Made by a program: the position numbers and the translations under genes. Below are positions 36,911 to 50,108 of a DNA stretch of 64,000 nucleotides, in pieces; position 1 is the first letter of the stretch, and every line of letters starts with the position of its first letter. The notes beneath the pieces are model-generated. The model saw only the letters and a list, made by a program, of their open reading frames with translations. It was not told where the DNA came from and searched no databases. The DNA is from Osedax fenrisi (Eukaryota > Annelida > Polychaeta > Sabellida > Siboglinidae), in assembly GCA_964019155.1 (NCBI GenBank), contig OZ025244.1:28171495-28235494 (forward strand), read 5' to 3'.

Positions 36911-38737
36911 GGTCTACCTATGGGAAAATATTATAGAAATTTATATCTTATACTTATGAATTTCTGTAAATATTAGGGAGGGTGGAGGTGGACCGAAAAA
37001 TTAAAATATAGATTAAAGAGAGAGTGAGAGAATTAAAATAGAGAGAGAAACAATTATACAGAGATAGGTCTACCTATGGGAAAATATTATAGAAATTCAT
37101 ACATTACACTTATGAATTTCTGTAAATAGTAGGGAGGGTGGAGGTAGACCGAAAAATTAAAATGTAGATTAAAGAGAAAGAGAGAGAGTTAAAATAGAGA
37201 GAAACAATTATACAGAGATAGGTCAACCTATGGGAAAATATTATAGAAATTCATGCCTTACACTTATGAATTTCTGTAAATATTAGGGAGGGTGGAGGTA
37301 GACCGAAAAATTAAATATAGATTAAAGAGAGAGATAATTAAAATAGAGAGAGGGAACAATTATAAAGAGATAGGTCTACCTATGGGAAAATATTATAGAA
37401 ATTCATACCTTACACTTATGAATTTCTGTAAATATTAGGGAGGGTGGAGGTAGACCGAAAAATTAAAATATAGATTAAAGAGAGAGAGAGAGAGAGAGAA
37501 TTAAAATAGAGAGAGAAAAATTATACAGAGATAGGTCTACCTATGGGAAAATATTATAGAAATTCATACATTACACTTATGAATTTCTGTAAATATTAGG
37601 GAGGGTGGAGGTAGACCGAAAAATTAAAATATAGATTAAAGAGAGAGAGAGAGAGAGAGAATTAAAATAGAGAGAGAAAAATTATACAGAGATAGGTCTA
37701 CCTATGGGAAAATATTATAGAAATTCATACATTACACTTATGAATTTCTGTAAATATTAGGGAGGGTGGAGGTAGACCGAAAAATTAAATATAGATTAAA
37801 GAGAGAGAGAGAGAATTAAAATAGTGAGAGAAACAATTATACAGAGATAAGTCTACCTATGGGAAAATATTATAGAAATTTATATCTTATACTTATGAAT
37901 TTCTGTAAATATTAGGGAGGGTGGAGGTGGACCGAAAAATTAAAATATAGATTAAAGAGAGAGAGAGAGAATTAAAATAGAGAGAGAAACAATTATACAG
38001 AGATAGGTCTACCTATGGGAAAATATTATAGAAATTCATACATTACACTTATGAATTTCTGTAAATATTAGGGAGGGTGGAGGTAGACCGAAAAATTAAA
38101 TATAGATTAAAGAGAGAGATAATTAAAATAGAGAGAGGGAACAATTATAAAGAGATAGGTCTACCTATGGGAAAATATTATAGAAATTCATACCTTACAC
38201 TTATGAATTTCTGTAAATATTAGGGAGGGTGGAGGTAGACCGAAAAATTAAATATAGATTAAAGAGAGGGAGAGGGGTAAAATAGAGAGAGAAACAATTA
38301 TAAAGAGATAGGTCTACCTATGGGAAAATATTATAGAAATTCATACCTTACACTTATGAATTTCTGTAAATATTAGGGAGGGTGGAGGTTGACCGAAAAA
38401 TTAAAAATAGATTAAAGAGAGAGAGAGAGTTAAAATAGAGAGAGAAACAATTATAAAGTGATAGGTCTACCTATGGGAAAATATTATAGAAATTCATACC
38501 TTACACTTATGAACTTCTGTAAATATTAGGGAGGGTGGGGTAGACCGAAAAATTAAAATATAGATTAAAGAGAGAGAGATAGTTAAAGAGAGAGAAACAA
38601 TTATACAGAGATAGGTCAACCTATGGGAAAATATTATAGAAATTCATACCTTACACTTATGAATTTCTGTAAATATTAGGGAGGGTGGAGGTAGACCGAA
38701 ACATTTAAATATAGATAAGAAAAAAATATAGTTAAAA
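36911..38737 (+). repeat. Satellite block B15, about 12 monomers
   Basis: It introduces the series AGAGAGTGAGAG linker, AAATAGTAGGG, AATGTAGATTAAAGAGAAAG and CATGCCTTAC that also opens B17, B18 and B19. In AAATAGTAG copies the micro-ORF stops one codon early. One monomer near 38,531 has lost GA (GGGAGGGTGGGGTAGACC), which alters both the G-run pattern and the outer arm. Confidence 0.92.
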
Positions 38738-39095
38738 CGTGAACACGGGATAATTTATTCTATAAATTATCCCACAGAAAGAACCAGCACATACTGCAAT
38801 ACCGATAATGGAGGTCTACAGTTGATGGCCGGCAGTCTAATGTGAGGAGAAATACCGGTCCATCATATGGAATGCGTTAGTTACAACCATAGAATAATAG
38901 TATCATATACTAGTATATATTGTTACGTAAGATTATAATATAGTATGATATATTATAAGTAGAGTATCATCAATGATTTTCTAAGGAAAAATATAGTGAA
39001 ATAATATAGTAGTGTAATTCGATTTTGTACGCAAAATATGACTAAGGATTAAAATATAGATTAGAGAAGGATATATATATATAGTGAGAGAGAAT
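38738..39095 (+). repeat. Spacer copy 16 (358 bp)
   Basis: A at +51 and A at +124. The leading junction is ATAGATAAGAAAAAAATATAG, with A for T in the usual GATTAG. Confidence 0.95.
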
Positions 39096-41080
39096 GGTCT
39101 ACCTATGGGAAAATATTATAGAAATTTATATCTTATACTTATGAATTTCTGTAAATATTAGGGAGGGTGGAGGTGGACCGAAAAATTAAAATATAGATTA
39201 AAGAGAGAGTGAGAGAATTAAAATAGAGAGAGAAACAATTATACAGAGATAGGTCTACCTATGGGAAAATATTATAGAAATTCATACATTACACTTATGA
39301 ATTTCTGTAAATATTAGGGAGGGTGGAGGTAGACCGACAAATTAAAATATAGATTAAAGAGAGAGAGAGAGAGAGAGAATTAAAATAGAGAGAGAAAAAT
39401 TATACAGAGATAGGTCTACCTATGGGAAAATATTATAGAAATTCATACATTACACTTATGAATTTCTGTAAATATTAGGGAGGGTGGAGGTAGACCGAAA
39501 AATTAAATATAGATTAAAGAGAGAGAGAGGGGTAAAATAGAGAGAGAAACAATTATAAAAAGATAGATCTACCAATGGGAAAATATTATAGAAATTCATA
39601 CCTTACACTTATGAATTTCTGTAAATATTAGGGAGGGTGGAGGTAGACCGAAAAATTAAAATATAGATTAAAGAGAGAGATAGTTAAAATAGAGAGAGAA
39701 AAATTATAAAGAGATAGGTCAACCTATGGGAAAATATTATAGAAATTCATATCTTACACTTATGAATTTCTGTAAATATTAGGGAGGGTGGAGGAGGTAG
39801 ACCGAAAAATTAAAATATAGATTAAAGAGAGAGAGAGAGAATTAAAATAGTGAGAGAAACAATTATACAGAGATAAGTCTACCTATGGGAAAATATTATA
39901 GAAATTTATATCTTATACTTATGAATTTCTGTAAATATTAGGGAGGGTGGAGGTGGACCGAAAAATTAAAATATAGATTAAAGAGAGAGAGAGAGAATTA
40001 AAATAGAGAGAGAAACAATTATACAGAGATAGGTCTACCTATGGGAAAATATTATAGAAATTCATACATTACACTTATGAATTTCTGTAAATATTAGGGA
40101 GGGTGGAGGTAGACCGAAAAATTAAATATAGATTAAAGAGAGAGATAATTAAAATAGAGAGAGGGAACAATTATAAAGAGATAGGTCTACCTATGGGAAA
40201 ATATTATAGAAATTCATACCTTACACTTATGAATTTCTGTAAATATTAGGGAGGGTGGAGGTAGACCGAAAAATTAAATATAGATTAAAGAGAGGGAGAG
40301 GGGTAAAATAGAGAGAGAAACAATTATAAAGAGATAGGTCTACCTATGGGAAAATATTATAGAAATTCATACCTTACACTTATGAATTTCTGTAAATATT
40401 AGGGAGGGTGGAGGTAGACCGAAAAATTAAAATATAGATTAAAGAGAGAGATAGTTAAAATAGAGAGAGAAACAATTATAAAGAGATAGGTCAACCTATG
40501 GGAAAATATTATAGAAATTCATATCTTACACTTATGAATTTCTGTAAATATTAGGGAGGGTGGAGGTTGACCGAAAAATTAAAATATAGATTAAAGAGAG
40601 AGAGAGAGAGAGTTAAAATAGAGAGAGAAACAATTATAAAGTGATAGGTCTACCTATGGGAAAATATTATAGAAATTCATACCTTACACTTATGAACTTC
40701 TGTAAATATTAGGGAGGGTGGAGGTAGACCGAAAAATTAAAATATAGATTAAAGAGAGAGAGATAGTTAAAGAGAGAGAAACAATTATACAGAGATAGGT
40801 CAACCTATGGGAAAATATTATAGAAATTCATATCTTACACTTATGAATTTCTGTAAATATTAGGGAGGGTGGAGGAGGTAGACCGAAAAATTAAAATATA
40901 GATTAAAGAGAGAGAGAGAGAATTAAAATAGTGAGAGAAACAATTATACAGAGATAAGTCTACCTATGGGAAAATATTATAGAAATTCATACCTTACACT
41001 TATGAATTTCTGTAAATATTAGGGAGGGTGGAGGTAGACCGAAAAATTTAAATATAGATTAGAAAAAAATATAGTTAAAA
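39096..41080 (+). repeat. Satellite block B16, about 13 monomers
   Basis: Features are a CCAATGGG arm-to-loop variant with GATCTACC near 39,566, two GGAGGAGG monomers (near 39,795 and 40,873) and AAGTCTACC arms near 39,874 and 40,956. Near 40,830-41,060 a GGAGGAGG monomer and a second-type linker (GTGAGAG) stand immediately before the spacer, in place of the usual short-linker terminal monomers. Confidence 0.92.
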
Positions 41081-41438
41081 CGTGAACACGGGATAATTTA
41101 TTCTATAAATTATCCCACAGAAAGAACCAGCACATACTGCAATACCGATAATGGAGGTCTACAGTTGATGGCCGGCAGTCTAATGTGAGGAGAAATACCG
41201 GTCCCTCATATGGAATGCGTTAGTTACAACCATAGAATAATAGTATCATATACTAGTATATATTGTTACGTAAGATTATAATATAGTATGATATATTATA
41301 AGTAGAGTATCATCAATGATTTTCTAAGGAAAAATATAGTGAAATAATATAGTAGTGTAATTCGATTTTGTACGCAAAATATGACTAAGGATTAAAATAT
41401 AGATTAGAGAAGGATATATATATATAGTGAGAGAGAAT
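41081..41438 (+). repeat. Spacer copy 17 (358 bp)
   Basis: A at +51 but C at +124, the third haplotype. The junction is GTTAAAACG after GAAAAATTT, not GAAACATTT; copies 18 and 19 share all of this. Confidence 0.95.
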
Positions 41439-42129
41439 GGTCTACCTATGGGAAAATATTATAGAAATTTATATCTTATACTTATGAATTTCTGTAAATA
41501 TTAGGGAGGGTGGAGGTGGACCGAAAAATTAAAATATAGATTAAAGAGAGAGTGAGAGAATTAAAATAGAGAGAGAAACAATTATACAGAGATAGGTCTA
41601 CCTATGGGAAAATATTATAGAAATTCATACATTACACTTATGAATTTCTGTAAATAGTAGGGAGGGTGGAGGTAGACCGAAAAATTAAAATGTAGATTAA
41701 AGAGAAAGAGAGAGAGTTAAAATAGAGAGAAACAATTATACAGAGATAGGTCAACCTATGGGAAAATATTATAGAAATTCATGCCTTACACTTATGAATT
41801 TCTGTAAATATTAGGGAGGGTGGAGGTAGACCGAAAAATTAAATATAGATTAAAGAGAGAGATAATTAAAATAGAGTGAGGGAACAATTATAAAGAGATA
41901 GGTCTACCTATGGGAAAATATTATAGAAATTCATACCTTACACTTATGAATTTCTGTAAATATTAGGGAGGGTGGAGGTAGACCGAAAAATTAAAATATA
42001 GATTAAAGAGAGAGAGAGAGAATTAAAATAGAGAGAGAAAAATTATACAGAGATAGGTCTACCTATGGGAAAATATTATAGAAATTCATACATTACACTT
42101 ATGAATTTCTGTAAATATTAGGGAGGGTG

Positions 42130-43525
42130 GAGGTAGACCGAAAAATTAAAATATAGATTAAAGAGAGAGAGAGAGAGAGAATTAAAATAGAGAGAGAAAA
42201 ATTATACAGAGATAGGTCTACCTATGGGAAAATATTATAGAAATTCATACATTACACTTATGAATTTCTGTAAATATTAGGGAGGATGGAGGTAGACCGA
42301 CAAATTAAAATATAGATTAAAGAGAGAGAGAGAGAGAGGGGTAAAATAGAGAGAGAAACAATTATAAAAAGATAGATCTACCAATGGGAAAATATTATAG
42401 AAATTCATACCTTACACTTATGAATTTCTGTAAATATTAGGGAGGATGGAGGTAGACCGAAAAATTAAAATATAGATTAAAGAGAGAGATAGTTAAAATA
42501 GAGAGAGACAAATTATAAAGAGATAGGTCAACCTATGGGAAAATATTATAGAAATTCATATCTTACACTTATGAATTTCTGTAAATATTAGGGAGGGTGG
42601 AGGAGGTAGACCGAAAAATTAAAATATAGATTAAAGAGAGAGAGAGAGAATTAAAATAGTGAGAGAAACAATTATACAGAGATAAGTCTACCTATGGGAA
42701 AATATTATAGAAATTTATATCTTATACTTATGAATTTCTGTAAATATTAGGGAGGGTGGAGGTGGACCGAAAAATTAAAATATAGATTAAAGAGAGAGAG
42801 AGAGAATTAAAATAGAGAGAGAAACAATTATACAGAGATAGGTCTACCTATGGGAAAATATTATAGAAATTCATACATTACACTTATGAATTTCTGTAAA
42901 TATTAGGGAGGGTGGAGGTAGACCGAAAAATTAAATATAGATTAAAGAGAGAGATAATTAAAATAGAGAGAGGGAACAATTATAAAGAGATAGGTCTACC
43001 TATGGGAAAATATTATAGAAATTCATACCTTACACTTATGAATTTCTGTAAATATTAGGGAGGGTGGAGGTAGACCGAAAAATTAAATATAGATTAAAGA
43101 GAGGGAGAGGGGTAAAATAGAGAGAGAAACAATTATAAAGAGATAGGTCTACCTATGGGAAAATATTATAGAAATTCATACCTTACACTTATGAATTTAT
43201 GTAAATATTAGGGAGGGTGGAGGTAGACCGAAAAATTAAAATATAGATTAAAGAGAGAGATAGTTAAAATAGAGAGAGAAACAATTATAAAGAGATAGGT
43301 CAACCTATGGGAAAATATTATAGAAATTCATATCTTACACTTATGAATTTCTGTAAATATTAGGGAGGGTGGAGGTTGACCGAAAAATTAAAATATAGAT
43401 TAAAGAGAGGGAGAGGGGTAAAATAGAGAGAGAAACAATTATAAAGAGATAGGTCTACCTATGGGAAAATATTATAGAAATTCATACCTTACACTTATGA
43501 ATTTCTGTAAATATTAGGGAGGGTG
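42130..43525 (+). repeat. 1,396-bp tandem unit, copy 1
   Basis: About nine monomers. Marker positions at a constant 1,396-bp offset from copy 2 are GGAGGATGG (42,285 versus 43,681), TATGTAAATATTAGG in place of TTCTGTAAAT (about 43,198 versus 44,594) and the linker start at 43,381 versus 44,777. Confidence 0.88.
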
Positions 43526-44921
43526 GAGGTAGACCGAAAAATTAAAATATAGATTAAAGAGAGAGAGAGAGAGAGAATTAAAATAGAGAGAGAAAAATTA
43601 TACAGAGATAGGTCTACCTATGGGAAAATATTATAGAAATTCATACATTACACTTATGAATTTCTGTAAATATTAGGGAGGATGGAGGTAGACCGACAAA
43701 TTAAAATATAGATTAAAGAGAGAGAGAGAGAGAGGGGTAAAATAGAGAGAGAAACAATTATAAAAAGATAGATCTACCAATGGGAAAATATTATAGAAAT
43801 TCATACCTTACACTTATGAATTTCTGTAAATATTAGGGAGGATGGAGGTAGACCGAAAAATTAAAATATAGATTAAAGAGAGAGATAGTTAAAATAGAGA
43901 GAGACAAATTATAAAGAGATAGGTCAACCTATGGGAAAATATTATAGAAATTCATATCTTACACTTATGAATTTCTGTAAATATTAGGGAGGGTGGAGGA
44001 GGTAGACCGAAAAATTAAAATATAGATTAAAGAGAGAGAGAGAGAATTAAAATAGTGAGAGAAACAATTATACAGAGATAAGTCTACCTATGGGAAAATA
44101 TTATAGAAATTTATATCTTATACTTATGAATTTCTGTAAATATTAGGGAGGGTGGAGGTGGACCGAAAAATTAAAATATAGATTAAAGAGAGAGAGAGAG
44201 AATTAAAATAGAGAGAGAAACAATTATACAGAGATAGGTCTACCTATGGGAAAATATTATAGAAATTCATACATTACACTTATGAATTTCTGTAAATATT
44301 AGGGAGGGTGGAGGTAGACCGAAAAATTAAATATAGATTAAAGAGAGAGATAATTAAAATAGAGAGAGGGAACAATTATAAAGAGATAGGTCTACCTATG
44401 GGAAAATATTATAGAAATTCATACCTTACACTTATGAATTTCTGTAAATATTAGGGAGGGTGGAGGTAGACCGAAAAATTAAATATAGATTAAAGAGAGG
44501 GAGAGGGGTAAAATAGAGAGAGAAACAATTATAAAGAGATAGGTCTACCTATGGGAAAATATTATAGAAATTCATACCTTACACTTATGAATTTATGTAA
44601 ATATTAGGGAGGGTGGAGGTAGACCGAAAAATTAAAATATAGATTAAAGAGAGAGATAGTTAAAATAGAGAGAGAAACAATTATAAAGAGATAGGTCAAC
44701 CTATGGGAAAATATTATAGAAATTCATATCTTACACTTATGAATTTCTGTAAATATTAGGGAGGGTGGAGGTTGACCGAAAAATTAAAATATAGATTAAA
44801 GAGAGGGAGAGGGGTAAAATAGAGAGAGAAACAATTATAAAGAGATAGGTCTACCTATGGGAAAATATTATAGAAATTCATACCTTACACTTATGAATTT
44901 CTGTAAATATTAGGGAGGGTG
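43526..44921 (+). repeat. 1,396-bp tandem unit, copy 2
   Basis: Direct tandem copy of the preceding unit, same order and spacing, with no difference noticed at the markers checked. Tandem duplication inside a block without any spacer shows that exchanges need not involve spacers. Confidence 0.88.
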
Positions 44922-45059
44922 GAGGTTGACCGAAAAATTAAAATATAGATTAAAGAGAGAGAGAGAGAGTTAAAATAGAGAGAGAAACAATTATAAAGTG
45001 ATAGGTCTACCTATGGGAAAATATTATAGAAATTCATACCTTACACTTATGTACTTCTG

Positions 45060-48000
45060 TAAATATTAGGGAGGGTGGAGGTAGACCGACAAATTAAAAT
45101 ATAGATTAAAGAGAGAGAGATAGTTAAAGAGAGAGAAACAATTATACAGAGATAGGTCAACCTATGGGAAAATATTATAGAAATTCATACCTTACACTTA
45201 TGAATTTCTGTAAATATTAGGGAGGGTGGAGGTAGACCGAAAAATTTAAATATAGATTAGAAAAAAATATAGTTAAAACGTGAACACGGGATAATTTATT
45301 CTATAAATTATCCCACAGAAAGAACCAGCACATACTGCAATACCGATAATGGAGGTCTACAGTTGATGGCCGGCAGTCTAATGTGAGGAGAAATACCGGT
45401 CCCTCATATGGAATGCGTTAGTTACAACCATAGAATAATAGTATCATATACTAGTATATATTGTTACGTAAGATTATAATATAGTATGATATATTATAAG
45501 TAGAGTATCATCAATGATTTTCTAAGGAAAAATATAGTGAAATAATATAGTAGTGTAATTCGATTTTGTACGCAAAATATGACTAAGGATTAAAATATAG
45601 ATTAGAGAAGGATATATATATATAGTGAGAGAGAATGGTCTACCTATGGGAAAATATTATAGAAATTTATATCTTATACTTATGAATTTCTGTAAATATT
45701 AGGGAGGGTGGAGGTGGACCGAAAAATTAAAATATAGATTAAAGAGAGAGTGAGAGAATTAAAATAGAGAGAGAAACAATTATACAGAGATAGGTCTACC
45801 TATGGGAAAATATTATAGAAATTCATACATTACACTTATGAATTTCTGTAAATAGTAGGGAGGGTGGAGGTAGACCGAAAAATTAAAATGTAGATTAAAG
45901 AGAAAGAGAGAGAGTTAAAATAGAGAGAAACAATTATACAGAGATAGGTCAACCTATGGGAAAATATTATAGAAATTCATGCCTTACACTTATGAATTTC
46001 TGTAATTATTAGGGAGGGTGGAGGTAGACCGAAAAATTAAATATACATTAAAGAGAGAGATAATTAAAATAGAGAGAGGGAACAATTATAAAGAGATAGG
46101 TCTACCTATGGGAAAATATTATAGAAATTCATACCTTACACTTATGAATTTCTGTAAATATTAGGGAGGGTGGAGGTAGACCGAAAAATTAAAATATAGA
46201 TTAAAGAGAGAGATAGAGAGAATTAAAATAGAGAGAGAAAAATTATACAGAGATAGGTCTACCTATGGGAAAATATTATAGAAATTCATACATTACACTT
46301 ATGAATTTCTGTAAATATTAGGGAGGGTGGAGGTAGACCGAAAAATTAAAATATAGATTAAAGAGAAAGAGAGAGAGTTAAAATAGAGAGAAACAATTAT
46401 ACAGAGATAGGTCAACCTATGGGAAAATATTATAGAAATTCATGCCTTACACTTATGAATTTCTGTAATTATTAGGGAGGGTGGAGGTAGACCGAAAAAT
46501 TAAATATACATTAAAGAGAGAGAGAATTAAAATAGAGAGAGAAAAATTATACAGAGATAGGTCTACCTATGGGAAAATATTATAGAAATTCATACATTAC
46601 ACTTATGAATTTCTGTAAATAGTAGGGAGGATGGAGGTAGACCGAAAAATTAAAATATAGATTAAAGAGAAAGAGAGAGAGTTAAAATAGAGAGAAACAA
46701 TTATACAGAGATAGGTCAACCTATGGGAAAATATTATAGAAATTCATGCCTTACACTTATGAATTTCTGTAATTATTAGGGAGGGTGGAGATAGACCGAA
46801 AAATTAAATATACATTAAAGAGAGAGATAATTAAAATAGAGAGAGGGAACAATTATAAAGAGATAGGTCTACCTATGGGAAAATATTATAGAAATTCATA
46901 CCTTACACTTATGAATTTCTGTAAATATTAGGGAGGGTGGAGGTAGACCGAAAAATTAAAATATAGATTAAAGAGAGAGAGAGAGAGAATTAAAATAGAG
47001 AGAGAAAAATTATACAGAGATAGGTCTACCTATGGGAAAATATTATAGAAATTCATACATTACACTTATGAATTTCTGTAAATATTAGGGAGGGTGGAGG
47101 TAGACCGAAAAATTAAAATATAGATTAAAGAGAGATATAGTTAAAATAGAGAGAGAAAAATTATAAAGAGATAGGTCAACCTATGGGAAAATATTATAGA
47201 AATTCATATCTTACACTTATGAATTTCTGTAAATATTAGGTAGGGTGGAGGTAGACCGAAAAATTAAATATAGATTAAAGAGAGAGAGGGGTAAAATAGA
47301 GAGAGAAACAATTATAAAGAGATAGGTCTACCTATGGGAAAATATTATAGAAATACATACCTTACACTTATGAATTTCTGTAAATATTAGGGAGGGTGGA
47401 GGTAGACCGAAAAATTAAAATATAGATTAAAGAGAGATATAGTTAAAATAGAGAGAGAAAAATTATAAAGAGATAGGTCAACCTATGGGAAAATATTATA
47501 GAAATTCATATCTTACACTTATGAATTTCTGTAAATATTAGGTAGGGTGGAGGTAGACCGAAAAATTAAATATAGATTAAAGAGAGAGAGGGGTAAAATA
47601 GAGAGAGAAACAATTATAAAGAGATAGGTCTACCTATGGGAAAATATTATAGAAATACATACCTTACACTTATGAATTTCTGTAAATATTAGGGAGGGTG
47701 GAGGTAGACCGAAAAATTAAAATATAGATTAAAGAGAGAGATAGTTAAAATAGAGAGAGAAACAATTATAAAGAGATAGGTCAACCTATGGGAAAATATT
47801 ATAGAAATTCATATCTTACACTTATGAATTTCTGTAAATATTAGGGAGGGTGGAGGTAGACCGAAAAATTAAATATAGATTAAAGAGAGAGAGAGAGAGA
47901 GAGAGAATTAAAATAGAGAGAGAAAAATTATACAGAGATAGGTCTACCTATGGGAAAATATTATAGAAATTCATACATTACACTTATGAATTTCTGTAAA

Positions 48001-49130
48001 TATTAGGGAGGGTGGAGGTAGACCGAAAAATTAAATATAGATTAAAGAGAGAGAGAGGGGTAAAATAGAGAGAGAAACAATTATAAAGAGATAGATCTAC
48101 CAATGGGAAAATATTATAGAAATTCATACCTTACACTTATGAATTTCTGTAAATATTAGGGAGGGTGGAGGTAGACCGAAAAATTAAAATATAGATTAAA
48201 GAGAGAGATAGTTAAAATAGAGAGAGAAAAATTATAAAGAGATAGGTCAACCTATGGGAAAATATTATAGAAATTCATATCTTACACTTATGAATTTCTG
48301 TAAATATTAGGGAGGGTGGAGGAGGTAGACCGAAAAATTAAAATATAGATTAAAGAGAGAGAGAGAGAATTAAAATAGTGAGAGAAACAATTATACAGAG
48401 ATAGGTCTACCTATGGGAAAATATTATAGAAATTCATACATTACACTTATGAATTTCTGTAAATAGTAGGGAGGGTGGAGGTAGACCGAAAAATTAAATA
48501 TACATTAAAGAGAGAGATAATTAAAATAGAGAGAGGGAACAATTATAAAGAGATAGGTCTACCTATGGGAAAATATTATAGAAATTCATACCTTACACTT
48601 ATGAATTTCTGTAAATATTAGGGAGGGTGGAGGTAGACCGAAAAATTAAAATATAGATTAAAGAGAGAGAGAGAGAGAATTAAAATAGAGAGAGAACAAT
48701 TATACAGAGATAGGTCTACCTATGGGAAAATATTATAGAAATTCATACATTACACTTATGAATTTCTGTAAATATTAGGGAGGGTGGAGGTAGACCGAAA
48801 AATTAAATATACATTAAAGAGAGAGATAATTAAAATAGAGAGAGGGAACAATTATAAAGAGATAGGTCTACCTATGGGAAAATATTATAGAAATTCATAC
48901 CTTACACTTATGAATTTCTGTAAATATTAGGGAGGGTGGAGGTAGACCGAAAAATTAAAATATAGATTAAAGAGAGAGAGAGAGAGAATTAAAATAGAGA
49001 GAGAAAAATTATACAGAGATAGGTCTACCTATGGGAAAATATTATAGAAATTCATACATTACACTTATGAATTTCTGTAAATATTAGGGAGGGTGGAGGT
49101 AGACCGAAAAATTAAAATATAGATTAAAGA
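45060..49130 (+). repeat. Segmental duplication, copy A (offset 4,472 bp)
   Basis: The end of B17, spacer 18 and most of B18 are repeated at 49,532-53,602 at a constant 4,472-bp offset, checked at the linker start near 46,201, the (GA)n at 47,883, and points at 48,663 and 48,963. Differences are few (for example GAGAACAATTAT near 48,695 versus GAGAAAAATTAT). Left divergence is at GTACTTC/GAATTTC near 45,052; right divergence at GATATAGTT/GAGATAGTT near 49,132. Confidence 0.87.
45279..45636 (+). repeat. Spacer copy 18 (358 bp)
   Basis: A at +51, C at +124; junction GTTAAAACG after GAAAAATTT. It corresponds to copy 19 at the 4,472-bp offset. Confidence 0.95.
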
Positions 49131-49750
49131 GAGATATAGTTAAAATAGAGAGAGAAAAATTATAAAGAGATAGGTCAACCTATGGGAAAATATTATAGAA
49201 ATTCATATCTTACACTTATGAATTTCTGTAAATATTAGGTAGGGTGGAGGTAGACCGAAAAATTAAATATAGATTAAAGAGAGAGAGGGGTAAAATAGAG
49301 AGAGAAACAATTATAAAGAGATAGGTCTACCTATGGGAAAATATTATAGAAATTCATACCTTACACTTATGAATTTATGTAAATATTAGGGAGGGTGGAG
49401 GTAGACCGAAAAATTAAAATATAGATTAAAGAGAGAGATAGTTAAAATAGAGAGAGAAACAATTATAAAGAGATAGGTCAACCTATGGGAAAATATTATA
49501 GAAATTCATATCTTACACTTATGAATTTCTGTAAATATTAGGGAGGGTGGAGGTAGACCGACAAATTAAAATATAGATTAAAGAGAGAGAGATAGTTAAA
49601 GAGAGAGAAACAATTATACAGAGATAGGTCAACCTATGGGAAAATATTATAGAAATTCATACCTTACACTTATGAATTTCTGTAAATATTAGGGAGGGTG
49701 GAGGTAGACCGAAAAATTTAAATATAGATTAGAAAAAAATATAGTTAAAA
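45637..49750 (+). repeat. Satellite block B18, about 27 monomers
   Basis: The B15-type opening (AAATAGTAGGG, AATGTAG, CATGCC) is itself reiterated: CATGCCTTAC recurs near 45,978, 46,440 and 46,745. GGTAGGGTGG with AAATACATACC monomers alternates with GATATAGTTAAAATAG monomers between about 47,130 and 47,700, an obvious two-monomer cycle. One monomer near 46,790 has GGAGATAGACC in its outer arm. Confidence 0.92.
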
Positions 49751-50108
49751 CGTGAACACGGGATAATTTATTCTATAAATTATCCCACAGAAAGAACCAG
49801 CACATACTGCAATACCGATAATGGAGGTCTACAGTTGATGGCCGGCAGTCTAATGTGAGGAGAAATACCGGTCCCTCATATGGAATGCGTTAGTTACAAC
49901 CATAGAATAATAGTATCATATACTAGTATATATTGTTACGTAAGATTATAATATAGTATGATATATTATAAGTAGAGTATCATCAATGATTTTCTAAGGA
50001 AAAATATAGTGAAATAATATAGTAGTGTAATTCGATTTTGTACGCAAAATATGACTAAGGATTAAAATATAGATTAGAGAAGGATATATATATATAGTGA
50101 GAGAGAAT
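49751..50108 (+). repeat. Spacer copy 19 (358 bp)
   Basis: A at +51, C at +124; same junction and TA length as copy 18, its duplicate. It precedes the longest block in the window. Confidence 0.95.

Larger units (their letters stand above)
41439..45278 (+). repeat. Satellite block B17, about 25 monomers
   Basis: After an opening like B15, the block holds two tandem copies of a 1,396-bp unit (about 42,130-43,525 and 43,526-44,921) carrying GGGAGGATGG and GAGACAAATTAT variants. The terminal part (GTACTTC at about 45,050, ACAAATTAAAATATAG, terminal monomer) is copied again before spacer 19. Confidence 0.92.
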
